From: Croceicoccus mobilis | GTDB taxonomy: Bacteria; Pseudomonadota; Alphaproteobacteria; Sphingomonadales; Sphingomonadaceae | Assembly (NCBI RefSeq): GCF_001661965.1 | Contig: NZ_LYWZ01000022.1 | Span: 1-64,000, forward strand | Direction of reading: 5' to 3' | Length of the DNA stretch: 64,000 nt | In this document: positions 57,091 through 64,000 of the stretch, one piece after another | Layout: each line of letters begins with the position of its first letter | How positions within the stretch are numbered: the first letter of the stretch is position 1 | Notes under the pieces: generated by a model | What the model saw: only the letters and a program-made list of their open reading frames with translations | Database searches by the model: none | Told to the model about the DNA's origin: nothing | Translations under genes and position numbers: made by a program

Positions 57091-57639
57091 ATGCCCGCCT
57101 CTATGCCAGCGTCCCTGCCGATCCAAACCGAGCGCCTCATCCTGCGCCGACCGGAAATGGCTGATGCACCCGCCCTGCACCATATCGCCAGTGACGAGCG
57201 GGTCGCCAGCACGACGGCATCGATCCCGCATCCCTATCCGGACGATGGCGCGCAGGAATTCATCGCCGCGATCCGCGACAATACCGATCGCGACCAGCTC
57301 AACCTCGTCATTCAGATAAAAGGCAGCGATGTAATCGGGATGGCCGGTTTCCGCCCGCATGAGGGGCATGTCGAGCTGGCCTATATGATCGGCCATGCGC
57401 ATTGGGGGCACGGCTATGCGACAGAGGCAGCACACGCCATCGTTCGACATGTCTTTGCCAATAGCTTGCATGACGTGATTCTGGCCCGTGCCATGACGCG
57501 CAACCCTGCGTCCGAAGCCGTCATCCGCAAGCTTGGGTTTCGTCAGACCGGGGTAGCCGATGTCGATGTACCCATGCGCGGAGGCGTATTTACATCATCG
57601 TTCTGGCGGCTGGAACGCGCGGATCGACATGACGGCTGA
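57091..57639 (+). CDS. GNAT-family N-acetyltransferase (RimJ/RimL type)
   Basis: 182 residues. TERLILRRPEMADAPALHHI at the start, GMAGFRPHEGHVELAYMIG and HWGHGYATEAAHAIVRHVF (acetyl-CoA pyrophosphate loop), then RNPASEAVIRKLGFRQTG: the layout of GNAT enzymes acting on ribosomal proteins or small amines. Substrate unknown. Lies 47 bases after the glycosyltransferase gene. Confidence 0.9.
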   Translation: MPASMPASLPIQTERLILRRPEMADAPALHHIASDERVASTTASIPHPYPDDGAQEFIAAIRDNTDRDQLNLVIQIKGSDVIGMAGFRPHEGHVELAYMIGHAHWGHGYATEAAHAIVRHVFANSLHDVILARAMTRNPASEAVIRKLGFRQTGVADVDVPMRGGVFTSSFWRLERADRHDG

Positions 57640-57685
57640 AGCGGCACTATCTTAATCGCCCCCGTCACGCCGGCCAGGCTGGGAA

Positions 57686-57719
57686 TCGGGAACGGCATTC
57701 CCGAACCCCTTCCCGGGAA
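57686..57719. other. Stem-loop and palindrome in the GNAT / glutaredoxin-MauE gap
   Basis: TCGGGAA-CGGCA-TTCCCGA (57686-57704) is a perfect 7-bp hairpin, followed by the palindrome TTCCCGGGAA (57710-57719). No T-run follows. May end the GNAT transcript or act as an operator for the next gene. Confidence 0.5.
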
Positions 57720-57788
57720 CAAACAGCCCCCATTTCCGCGTTGCATCCATATACAGCCCTGCAATCGCGAACCCGAAAGCCCAAACTC

Positions 57789-58574
57789 ATGCATGCTCCC
57801 ACCTCCTCCGCCACCCGCGTATCGCCGCCGGATGCGAAGAAGGCCGTGCTCTACCGCATGGTCATGGAAAAGCATGTCTGCCCCTTTGGCCTAAAATCGA
57901 AGCACATCCTTGAGAGCAATGGCTATGAGGTCGAGGACCACTGGCTGACCACGCGTGAGGAAACCGACGCGTTCAAGGAAAAACACGATGTGAAGACCAC
58001 GCCGCAGACCTTTATCGGCGGCGACCGGGTGGGCGGATATACCGAGCTCAGGAAGTTCTTTGGCAAGCATGTCGCCGAAAAGGGGGAGACGAGCTACACG
58101 CCCGTCCTCATGATCTTCGGCATGGGTCTGGCGATGGCGCTGGCGGCCGCTTTCGTCGCATTCGGGACGGTGATTACCTTTCGCGTGGTCGAATGGTTCG
58201 TCGCCTTCACCATGTGCCTGCTGGCGCTGCAGAAACTGCAGGATGTCGAGAGTTTCTCGACCATGTTCCTGAATTACGACCTGCTCGCCCGCAAATGGGT
58301 GCCCTATGGCAAGATCTATCCCTTCGCCGAAGGAGCAGCGGGCGTGCTGATGATTGCAGGCGTGCTGACTTGGATTGCCGCGCCGGTCGCTTTGTTCATC
58401 GGCACCATTGGCGCGGTCAGCGTGTTCAAGGCAGTCTATATCGACAAGCGCGAACTGAAATGCGCCTGTGTCGGTGGCGGATCCAACGTGCCTTTGGGCT
58501 TTGTTTCGCTCACCGAGAATCTGGCGATGATGGCAATGGGGCTATGGATGGGTGGCCGCGCGCTGCTGGGTTAG
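57789..58574 (+). CDS. Glutaredoxin-MauE/DoxX fusion membrane protein
   Basis: 261 residues. The N-terminal glutaredoxin-like domain has MEKHVCPFGLKSKHILESNG (Cys31, CPFG, so monothiol) and TTPQTFIGGDRVGGYTEL. Residues about 95-250 form four helices of the MauE/DoxX type, with CACVGG near the end (CxC, a pair common in MauE) and VPLGFVSLTEN. Likely transfers thiol redox state across the membrane. A soluble glutaredoxin fused to a MauE domain is unusual but seen elsewhere in proteobacteria. Confidence 0.85.
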   Translation: MHAPTSSATRVSPPDAKKAVLYRMVMEKHVCPFGLKSKHILESNGYEVEDHWLTTREETDAFKEKHDVKTTPQTFIGGDRVGGYTELRKFFGKHVAEKGETSYTPVLMIFGMGLAMALAAAFVAFGTVITFRVVEWFVAFTMCLLALQKLQDVESFSTMFLNYDLLARKWVPYGKIYPFAEGAAGVLMIAGVLTWIAAPVALFIGTIGAVSVFKAVYIDKRELKCACVGGGSNVPLGFVSLTENLAMMAMGLWMGGRALLG

Positions 58575-58583
58575 GCCAGCGGT

Positions 58584-59252
58584 TTAGCAGATCGATCGCG
58601 GCAGACGGGAATACAGCCGCCATTCGCCATCGGTGCGCCGGTATACGCTTGTCATCTGCCCGCAAGAATGGGAATCGACAAAGGCGAGATCGCCGACGAT
58701 TTCCGGAATGCTGAAACCGATCGCCACATCGCATTCAGAAAGCGTCATTTCATCTGGATCGAGCAGTTGCGCGAAATCCGGTGCCAGAGCCTCCGGAATA
58801 ATCGACCGCCGCGGCGGATCTGCCCGATTGCGTTCAAGAACCTGATCGCTGGCTGCTTGGAGAATTCGTTGATCCTCTGGAGACAGGGTCGCCTGCTTGC
58901 CAGATGCCGAAGTGTCCACGGCAGGCCAAAGCCCGCCCCGATTGGCGAAATCCGAAAGATCCTCGTGGGATCGCACCGCCTTCTCGCTCGTCACGATGCG
59001 ATTGATGCAGACCGGCGCGTTCGAAGGTTTGGCCGGGCTCTCGGTTGCTGCCATTGCGGCTGCAATTACATCTGCCTCGGAAGCGGAAAGCGCGATATCA
59101 ACCGGAGCTTGAGCGGCCTTGCGCTGCGCGACGCCGCTGCCCGCTGAAACCGATTCGGATACTGCGGACTGACGTTCGGATCGGCCGGATTGGGGATTGC
59201 CGCATCCAACCAGCGACAAAGCCGCCAGCACGGTCAATCCCGCCCGCATCAT
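58584..59252 (-). CDS. Hypothetical lipoprotein downstream of bamD
   Basis: 222 residues. Lipobox LVGC puts Cys17 as the lipidated residue. The body is mostly low-complexity and disordered at first (SGRSERQSAVSESVS), then SNAPVCINRIVTSEKA, ALAPDFAQLLDPDEMTLSEC and VDSHSCGQMTSVYRRTDGEWRL, with conserved-looking cysteines. I do not recognise a family. Its ATG overlaps the bamD stop by four bases. Confidence 0.8.
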   Translation of the reverse strand: MMRAGLTVLAALSLVGCGNPQSGRSERQSAVSESVSAGSGVAQRKAAQAPVDIALSASEADVIAAAMAATESPAKPSNAPVCINRIVTSEKAVRSHEDLSDFANRGGLWPAVDTSASGKQATLSPEDQRILQAASDQVLERNRADPPRRSIIPEALAPDFAQLLDPDEMTLSECDVAIGFSIPEIVGDLAFVDSHSCGQMTSVYRRTDGEWRLYSRLPRSIC

Positions 59253-60064
59253 CCCATGAAGCCGGGCGCCTTCTTTTCCATCAGCTCATAGGCGCGGTCA
59301 TACCATTCGTTGCCCGGATAGTTCGCACCCAGCACGGCGGCGGATTTCTGCGCCTCTTCAGGCAGGCCCAGCGCCAGATAGCTTTCGGTCAGGCGATACA
59401 GCGCCTCGGGCGCGTGGCTGGTTGTCTGGTAATCGTCCACCACTTCGCGGAAACGCAGGGTGGAAGCGAGCCACTTGCCGCTCGACTGGTAGAAACGGCC
59501 CACGGTCATTTCCTTGCCCGCGAGATGGTCGTTCACAAGGTCGAGCTTCAGCTGCGCATCGGCGGCATATTCGCTGCCGGGATAGCGGCGGATCACCTCG
59601 GTCAGCGCGGTCTTCGCCTGCAGCGTGGTGGCCTGGTCGCGGGTAACGTCGCTGATCTGCTCGTAATAGGAAAGCGCGATCAGATAGCTGGCATAGGGCG
59701 CGTCCTTATTACCCGGATGGATCGACAGGAAACGCTGCGCCGACTGGATCGCCTGCGTGTAGTTACGCGCGACATAATAGGAAAACGCGCTCATCAGCTG
59801 CGCGCGGCGGGCCCATTCGGAATAGGGGTGCTGGCGCTCCACCTCGTCGAAGAGGGCGGCGGCCTGCTTCACCTGCCCGCGGTCGAGCCGGTCTTTCGCC
59901 GCGAAATAGAGCGTTTCCACATCGCGCGCGACATAGGCGGTGTCGGGTCCGTCACTCTTGCCGCCGGCGCAGCCCGCGACGAGCGCGGCCGAAAGGACAA
60001 TGAAAGCGGTGCGCGGCAAAAGGCGCATGGACGACGCGGAAAAGCGGCTGGTCTGGGCAGTCAT
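59249..60064 (-). CDS. bamD: Outer membrane assembly lipoprotein BamD
   Basis: 271 residues. Lipobox VAGC (Cys32) then TPR-like helices: TLYFAAKDRLDRGQVKQAAALF, QHPYSEWARRAQLMSAFSYY, AQRFLSIHPGNKDAPYASYL and IRRYPGSEYAADAQLKLDL. Part of the Bam complex that folds outer-membrane proteins. ATG 60064 is used; ATG 60028 would leave a shorter leader but lacks a ribosome site. Its usual alphaproteobacterial partners recN and ligA lie further along on the same strand. Confidence 0.94.
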   Translation of the reverse strand: MTAQTSRFSASSMRLLPRTAFIVLSAALVAGCAGGKSDGPDTAYVARDVETLYFAAKDRLDRGQVKQAAALFDEVERQHPYSEWARRAQLMSAFSYYVARNYTQAIQSAQRFLSIHPGNKDAPYASYLIALSYYEQISDVTRDQATTLQAKTALTEVIRRYPGSEYAADAQLKLDLVNDHLAGKEMTVGRFYQSSGKWLASTLRFREVVDDYQTTSHAPEALYRLTESYLALGLPEEAQKSAAVLGANYPGNEWYDRAYELMEKKAPGFMG

Positions 60065-60227
60065 GGGCTGAGCCTATAGCGGGGGGCGATGTGAACGCCA
60101 AGTGAAGTTGGCACGTCAGGCACAGGCATATGCACCATGCAGCGATGATCGGCATCGACGAATGGTCCGGTCACTAGCCCCTTTCAGGCGGTTCCCACCC
60201 GCGCGATACCGTGCAAGGATACATCCC

Positions 60228-61079
60228 ATGTCCACCCGAAGGCCCCTGTTTTCCGGCATGCGCCCTGGCAGCCCGCAGTTCGAGCGGGTCTATGCCATTG
60301 GCGATGTGCACGGGCGGCTGGACCTGTTCCGCAAGCTTATATCCGACATCGCGATCGACAACCGCCTGCGCGATCCCGCGGTTACCGGCATCGTGCTGCT
60401 GGGCGATCTCATCGACCGGGGTCCGCATTCGGCGCAGATGCTGCGATCCTGCATGAAGCTGTGCGCATCGTCCGACCGCTTCATCGTGCTGAAGGGCAAT
60501 CACGAGGCGATGATGGCCGATGCGCTGCGCCGCGACCTGCGCGTGCTGGGCCCGTGGCTGCGCTATGGCGGGCGCGAGACATTGCACAGCTTTGGCATGA
60601 GCGATGACGAGATCGACGAGCCCGAACCCTTTGACGTCGCGGCCATCGCGCGGGAAAAGGTGGGGAGCGAAATCCTCGACTGGCTGGATGGATTGCCGGT
60701 GTCGCTGCGCTGCATGAATTATTTCTTCGTCCACGCAGGCATTCGCCCCGGAATACCGATCGACCGGCAGGAAGAAGATGACCTGTTGTGGATTCGCGAA
60801 CCGTTTCTGGGCTGCGATGACGGGTTCGGCGATCTGATCGTCGTCCATGGCCATACCGTCAGCGAAGGGCGCCCGCATATCGGCGAACATCGCATCGGCA
60901 TCGACACGGGCGCCTATTACACCGGCCAGCTCAGCGCCGTGGGGCTGGAGCGGTCGGAGGGCTGGATTTTTTCAGCCGTTGATGCCAGTCTGCAGGGCAC
61001 GGCGGATATCGAATATGACGCCGTTTCCGATCTTATGGAGGCCGAGCAGGAGGGCATGGGGGTGCCCGGCAGGCCGTAA
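60228..61079 (+). CDS. Serine/threonine-type metallophosphatase family protein
   Basis: 283 residues. PPP-type motifs: VYAIGDVHGRLDL, LLGDLIDRGPHS and VLKGNHEAMM, then FVHAGIRPG and VVHGHTVSEG. Probably a cytosolic protein or dinucleotide phosphatase similar to PrpA/ApaH-type enzymes. The start has AAGGA eight bases upstream. Followed 25 bases later by a small membrane gene. Confidence 0.9.
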   Translation: MSTRRPLFSGMRPGSPQFERVYAIGDVHGRLDLFRKLISDIAIDNRLRDPAVTGIVLLGDLIDRGPHSAQMLRSCMKLCASSDRFIVLKGNHEAMMADALRRDLRVLGPWLRYGGRETLHSFGMSDDEIDEPEPFDVAAIAREKVGSEILDWLDGLPVSLRCMNYFFVHAGIRPGIPIDRQEEDDLLWIREPFLGCDDGFGDLIVVHGHTVSEGRPHIGEHRIGIDTGAYYTGQLSAVGLERSEGWIFSAVDASLQGTADIEYDAVSDLMEAEQEGMGVPGRP

Positions 61080-61104
61080 GCGTATCGACAAGGGGGATCG
61101 ACAC

Positions 61105-61410
61105 ATGGACATGAGCCCGCTGAAACTGCGCCGCTGCGATGCGTTCGGCGAAGAGGTTCTGGACGCCGATCTCGCCTCGATCCTTGGCGACCGGACCGGG
61201 CGCCCGTCGCCCGCGCAATTGCTGCATGACTGGTGGCATCGGCCCGAGGTCGAGCGCATCTGGCAGGCCCCGCCCAGCTGGCGGGACAATCTGGTCTGGT
61301 ATGCGCTGGCCATCGCCTTGCTGCAGGTCACGCTGTTCGCATCGCTTGCCTTCAGCGAGGAAAGCCTGCTCGACGATCTGGCGATGCTGGCCAGTGTCTT
61401 CGGCGCCTAG
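61105..61410 (+). CDS. Small single-helix membrane protein
   Basis: 101 residues. A polar N-terminus (LKLRRCDAFGEEVLDADL) and PAQLLHDWWHRPEVERIW precede one helix (DNLVWYALAIALLQVTLFASLAF, about residues 62-84). AGGGGGA upstream gives a good start. I do not recognise the family. Probably co-transcribed with the phosphatase. Confidence 0.65.
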   Translation: MDMSPLKLRRCDAFGEEVLDADLASILGDRTGRPSPAQLLHDWWHRPEVERIWQAPPSWRDNLVWYALAIALLQVTLFASLAFSEESLLDDLAMLASVFGA

Positions 61411-61564
61411 CGCCCGAAACCGAAACCGGCGGCGCGGCGCGTCCGGAGCCCCCGCTCACCCACGCGCCGCACCGCCGACGGCTTCTGACCGACATGGCAG
61501 CGGGACCCTTGCGACATCCTCCGCCCGGCAGACCCTCATCCGCCGTACCGCATGACCGCTGCCG

Positions 61565-61753
61565 TCAGCTCCGCTTGCAGGTGTCGATCCCGATCAGCCT
61601 GTAGGCGGGACAGAAGCCCACGACACCGGTGACGAGCGGGACGAGACCAAGCCAACCCCAGGCAGTCTTCGGACCCACGAACACCAGCGCGATCAGGATA
61701 AGCCCCACGACGATGCGCAGCGCCCGGTCCCCTTTTCCTTCATTGCAGGGCAT
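61565..61753 (-). CDS. DUF2892 (YgaP-type) small membrane protein
   Basis: 62 residues. MPCNEGKGDRALRIVVGL, two helices (LILIALVFVGPKTAW and LGLVPLVTGVVGFCPAYRLIGI), ending DTCKRS. The CPAYRLIGIDTC motif defines the family. The start at 61753 has GGAGAG seven bases upstream. An FNR/FixK-type box with a -10 at the right distance precedes it, implying expression at low oxygen. Confidence 0.88.
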   Translation of the reverse strand: MPCNEGKGDRALRIVVGLILIALVFVGPKTAWGWLGLVPLVTGVVGFCPAYRLIGIDTCKRS

Positions 61754-61786
61754 CTGAAAGCTCTCCATCAGAAGCGACCGGTTGAT

Positions 61787-61828
61787 AATCTAGGGCAGTT
61801 GCCATGGCGGGTAATTGATGTGGGTCAA
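61787..61828 (-). promoter_or_regulatory. FNR/FixK-type promoter of the DUF2892 gene
   Basis: TTGATGTGGGTCAA (61815-61828) matches TTGAT-N4-ATCAA at 9 of 10 positions. A TAGATT -10 (61792-61787, minus strand) places the start near 61780, about 41.5 bases from the box centre, the class II FNR geometry. The box overlaps the flavin dehydrogenase stop codon. Confidence 0.65.
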
Positions 61829-63504
61829 ACGCCTGTCATTTCCATCTGGCCCGTTGAGGCCGGACGATTGTTCTGCCGACTTGCCGCCGTCAGCCCGGCA
61901 AGATAGCCAAAGGTCGCGGCCGCCGCGATCGTTGCGCCCGCGCCGGGATAGGTGTGGCCAAAGGGCGATCCGCTCCCGTTGCCGGCGGCGTAAAGCCCCT
62001 CGATCGGCTGGTCCTGTGCGTCCAGCACGCGCGCGTTACGATCGGTCTTGATCCCGCCATTAGTGCCAAGATCGCCCGGCCTGATCACCGCGGCCCAGAA
62101 CGGCGCATGGACAATCTCACCCAGGCTGGGGTTCGGGCCATGCGCCGGATCGGCCCAATAGCGGTCGTAATCGGTGTCGCCGCGCCCGAAATCAGCATCC
62201 TTGCCGCTGCGCGCGAAGCTGTTGAAACGGCTTACCGTCGCTTCGAGCACCGCGGGATCGAGCCCGCATTCACGCGCGAGATCGGCAATTGTCGCCGCCT
62301 GTTTCAGGAAGCCATTGGCCATCATCTCGCGGCGGATCGCCTTGTCCGAAAGCTCGGCGAAAATATAGCGTTTGAGGAATCTGCCATCCATGATCAGCCA
62401 GTGGCGCTCATCGCTGGCGCCATGCTCGTGCATGGTCTTGCCCGTGGTCATGTAGGAGCGGGCCTCGTTCATATAACGCTGCCCCTTTGCATCGACGATG
62501 ATGCTGCCCGGAAGCGCGCGCAGGCCAAGGGCAAGACCGTTCTGCTGCTCGCTCACCTGGATCGAGGGCATCCACCAGCAATCGTCGGTCAGCTCGCTGG
62601 CCGCCCCTGCCGCGGTTGCGAGCTGATAGGCATCGCCTTCGTCTTCCGCGATCGCATTGGTCCATGTCCGCTCGCGCCCCTGCAATTGCTTGCGCAGCCC
62701 GGCATTGCGCGCGAACCCGCCAGCGGCAAGGAGGACGCCGGCTGGCGCATGAAGCTCTTCACGCCCGCCATCGCTCTCGATCACGGCGCCGGTCACTTTG
62801 CCATGTTCAAGGGTCAGGTCGACCAGCCGTGTCGAGAGCCGCACCGGGATCTGCCGCGCATCGACGATGCGCATCAATGCCGCAGCCAGCGCGCGCCCAT
62901 TGCCCAGAGGTCGCTTCCCCATCCAGCGGCGCAGGCGATAACCCGCCGCCGTCCCCGCCGCCTCCAGCAGCAGGCGCGGCGTGGTATATGCGCGGGTCAG
63001 CGAACCGAATTGCCCGCTGTGGATCGCCGGTATGTCGAGATCGGCCAGCCGCATCGTTTCAAAGCGTTCGCCCAAGGCTCGTCCGTCGAACGGCGCGGAT
63101 TCGATGGTCCGCCCCGCCCCGCTGCCCGGCACGCCGGGGTAGTAATCGGGATGATCGGTGATCCGGAACCAGCGAAACCCCTCATCCGCCAGCATCCGCG
63201 CCATCTGCACGGAATGTTCGAGAAATGCCTCTGCCTTGGCGATCTCGCGCTTATCCGCATCTGGCCCGATCAGCGTGCGGACATATTCCGCCGCCGCTTC
63301 GGGCGTATCCCCCGCGCCCTGCTGCTGCATCAGGTCGTTGCACGGAACCCAAAGCACCCCGCCCGATGTCGCGGTGGTGCCGCCCCAGCAATCGGCCTTT
63401 TCGATGATCAGCGGGCGCAGCCCGTTGAGGCTGGCCGTGATGGCCCCCAGCATGCCGGCCGCGCCCGAGCCGACGACCAAAAAATCGAAATCACTCTCCG
63501 CCAC
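61825..63504 (-). CDS. FAD-dependent dehydrogenase, 3-ketosteroid-delta-1-dehydrogenase/fumarate-reductase type
   Basis: 559 residues. FAD motif VVGSGAAGMLGAI (residues about 10-22), EKADCWGGTTATSGG, GVLLAAGGFARN and a C-terminal GSPFGHTYPGAGATIA. Members desaturate steroid or other ring ketones, or reduce enone-like acids. No steroid catabolism genes lie nearby, so the substrate is open. The downstream DUF2892 promoter overlaps its last codons. Confidence 0.87.
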   Translation of the reverse strand: MAESDFDFLVVGSGAAGMLGAITASLNGLRPLIIEKADCWGGTTATSGGVLWVPCNDLMQQQGAGDTPEAAAEYVRTLIGPDADKREIAKAEAFLEHSVQMARMLADEGFRWFRITDHPDYYPGVPGSGAGRTIESAPFDGRALGERFETMRLADLDIPAIHSGQFGSLTRAYTTPRLLLEAAGTAAGYRLRRWMGKRPLGNGRALAAALMRIVDARQIPVRLSTRLVDLTLEHGKVTGAVIESDGGREELHAPAGVLLAAGGFARNAGLRKQLQGRERTWTNAIAEDEGDAYQLATAAGAASELTDDCWWMPSIQVSEQQNGLALGLRALPGSIIVDAKGQRYMNEARSYMTTGKTMHEHGASDERHWLIMDGRFLKRYIFAELSDKAIRREMMANGFLKQAATIADLARECGLDPAVLEATVSRFNSFARSGKDADFGRGDTDYDRYWADPAHGPNPSLGEIVHAPFWAAVIRPGDLGTNGGIKTDRNARVLDAQDQPIEGLYAAGNGSGSPFGHTYPGAGATIAAAATFGYLAGLTAASRQNNRPASTGQMEMTGV

Positions 63505-63572
63505 GTTCCCACCCCGCCTTTATCGCAACCCTCTCCGGGCAGAGGCTAGGACCCGATTCGCATGGCATCGAC

Positions 63573-63588
63573 CCTCACTTGTGTGAGG
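63573..63588. other. Small perfect hairpin upstream of the YdcH gene
   Basis: CCTCAC-TTGT-GTGAGG, 6-bp stem with 4-base loop, about 47 bases upstream of the FNR-type box. No T-run. Possibly an additional operator. Confidence 0.4.
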
Positions 63589-63634
63589 CTGACGCGCGAT
63601 GGTTGCGGGCAGGGTGACGTCATCTCGGCTCGGT

Positions 63635-63675
63635 TTGCGCCAGATCAAGGTGCGCGCGGCGCGCGGCGCTATCCT
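63635..63675 (+). promoter_or_regulatory. FNR/FixK-type promoter of the YdcH gene
   Basis: TTGCGCCAGATCAA (63635-63648) fits TTG(A/C)-N6-TCAA. TATCCT (63670-63675) is the -10 and gives a start near 63683, 41.5 bases from the box centre. GGGAGG (63694-63699) then leads to ATG 63708. Confidence 0.6.
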
Positions 63676-63707
63676 GATCGCATCAACCTGAACGGGAGGC
63701 GCCATCC

Positions 63708-63962
63708 ATGTCGCAGCATACACCCAATGAACTGACGAAAATCTTCGCCCGCGACCGCGAACTGGTCACGCGGCTAAAGCAGGAAGACGCCCATTTCGCG
63801 CGGCTGGCCGAGGAATATCACGAGGTGAACCGCGAAGTGCACCGGATCGAGGCCGAGACCGAAGCCGCCAGCGACGAGCGGACCGAGGCGGCGAAGAAGA
63901 AGCGGCTGGCGCTGCTTGACGAAATCACGGCGCTGGTGACGCGGGCGCGGGCTGCGGTTTGA
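63708..63962 (+). CDS. YdcH/DUF465-family small coiled-coil protein
   Basis: 84 residues, two antiparallel helices: IFARDRELVTRLKQEDAHFA, LAEEYHEVNREVHRIEAE and KKKRLALLDEITALVTRA. The DAHFARLAEEYHEVN segment marks DUF465. Cytosolic; function unknown. GGGAGG eight bases before the ATG. The FNR/FixK-type box upstream suggests oxygen-responsive expression. The last 38 bases of the window after it hold nothing I can assign. Confidence 0.88.
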   Translation: MSQHTPNELTKIFARDRELVTRLKQEDAHFARLAEEYHEVNREVHRIEAETEAASDERTEAAKKKRLALLDEITALVTRARAAV

Positions 63963-64000
63963 TCGTCGGCGGCGGCTTGATGTTGGGCGCTGGGGCTTCG

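Noticed and set aside
57710-57719. TTCCCGGGAA as a phage or element attachment site
   Set aside because: No duplicate copy, integrase or tRNA nearby; short palindromes of this kind are expected by chance.
61954-63549. 531-codon open frame on the plus strand
   Set aside because: Antisense of the flavin dehydrogenase.

Overview
The window is high-GC, gene-dense alphaproteobacterial chromosome. I place it in Sphingomonadales, most likely near Erythrobacteraceae; the genus cannot be fixed from sequence alone. The placement rests on the protein families (LolC/LolD beside dnaE, guaB, KorAB, BdhA, bamD/recN/ligA, CreD, TonB receptor) and on alphaproteobacterial control sites (GTTC-N7-GTTC LexA box, TTAA-N7-TTAA CtrA box). 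I saw no rRNA, tRNA, CRISPR array, transposase or prophage. Almost all large overlapping frames are antisense shadows of real genes.

Layout. 1-5.5 kb: 3' part of ETF-ubiquinone oxidoreductase, a uracil-DNA-glycosylase-like protein, a lytic transglycosylase, moaB and a YcxB-like membrane protein. 5.5-10 kb: a radical SAM gene behind a LexA box, an acyltransferase and a ZnuD-like TonB receptor with a palindrome at its start. 10-20.5 kb: dnaE, lolD-lolC, purF, an SDR, a PilZ gene behind a CtrA box, and cfa. 20.5-31 kb: photolyase, PAP2 phosphatase, a YdjM-like hydrolase, korA-korB, rppH, a TPR protein, rsmB-like and guaB. 31-40 kb: bdhA, a zinc metallopeptidase and its secreted neighbour, creD, an M56 (BlaR1-type) peptidase, a BlaI-type repressor with two operators, a cyclophilin, an NAD(P)-binding protein and a CPBP protease. 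40-47 kb: sdhC-sdhD-sdhA (no sdhB), an SDR, a subclass-B3 metallo-beta-lactamase-like protein, prmA, a TIGR02117 protein and a copper-type Met-rich barrel with a DUF2946 protein. 48-60 kb: ligA, DUF2165, a frameshifted DUF4396 gene, an AI-2E transporter, recN, a plcP-glycosyltransferase pair behind a Pho-box-like repeat, GNAT, a glutaredoxin-MauE fusion, a lipoprotein and bamD. 60-64 kb: a metallophosphatase, a small membrane protein, a DUF2892 protein and a YdcH-type protein (each with an FNR/FixK-type box), and a flavin dehydrogenase.

How the parts work together. Four regulons can be read from the DNA: SOS (radical SAM gene), CtrA cell cycle (PilZ), phosphate starvation (plcP plus glycosyltransferase, expected to exchange phospholipid for glycolipid) and low oxygen (the two small genes at the right end). 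A BlaI/M56/CreD envelope-stress cluster lies about 6-7 kb from a B3-type beta-lactamase-like gene. The most rewarding targets are the Pho-linked lipid remodelling pair, the BlaI system with an unusual sensor, the SOS-linked radical SAM gene and the paired FNR-type promoters.
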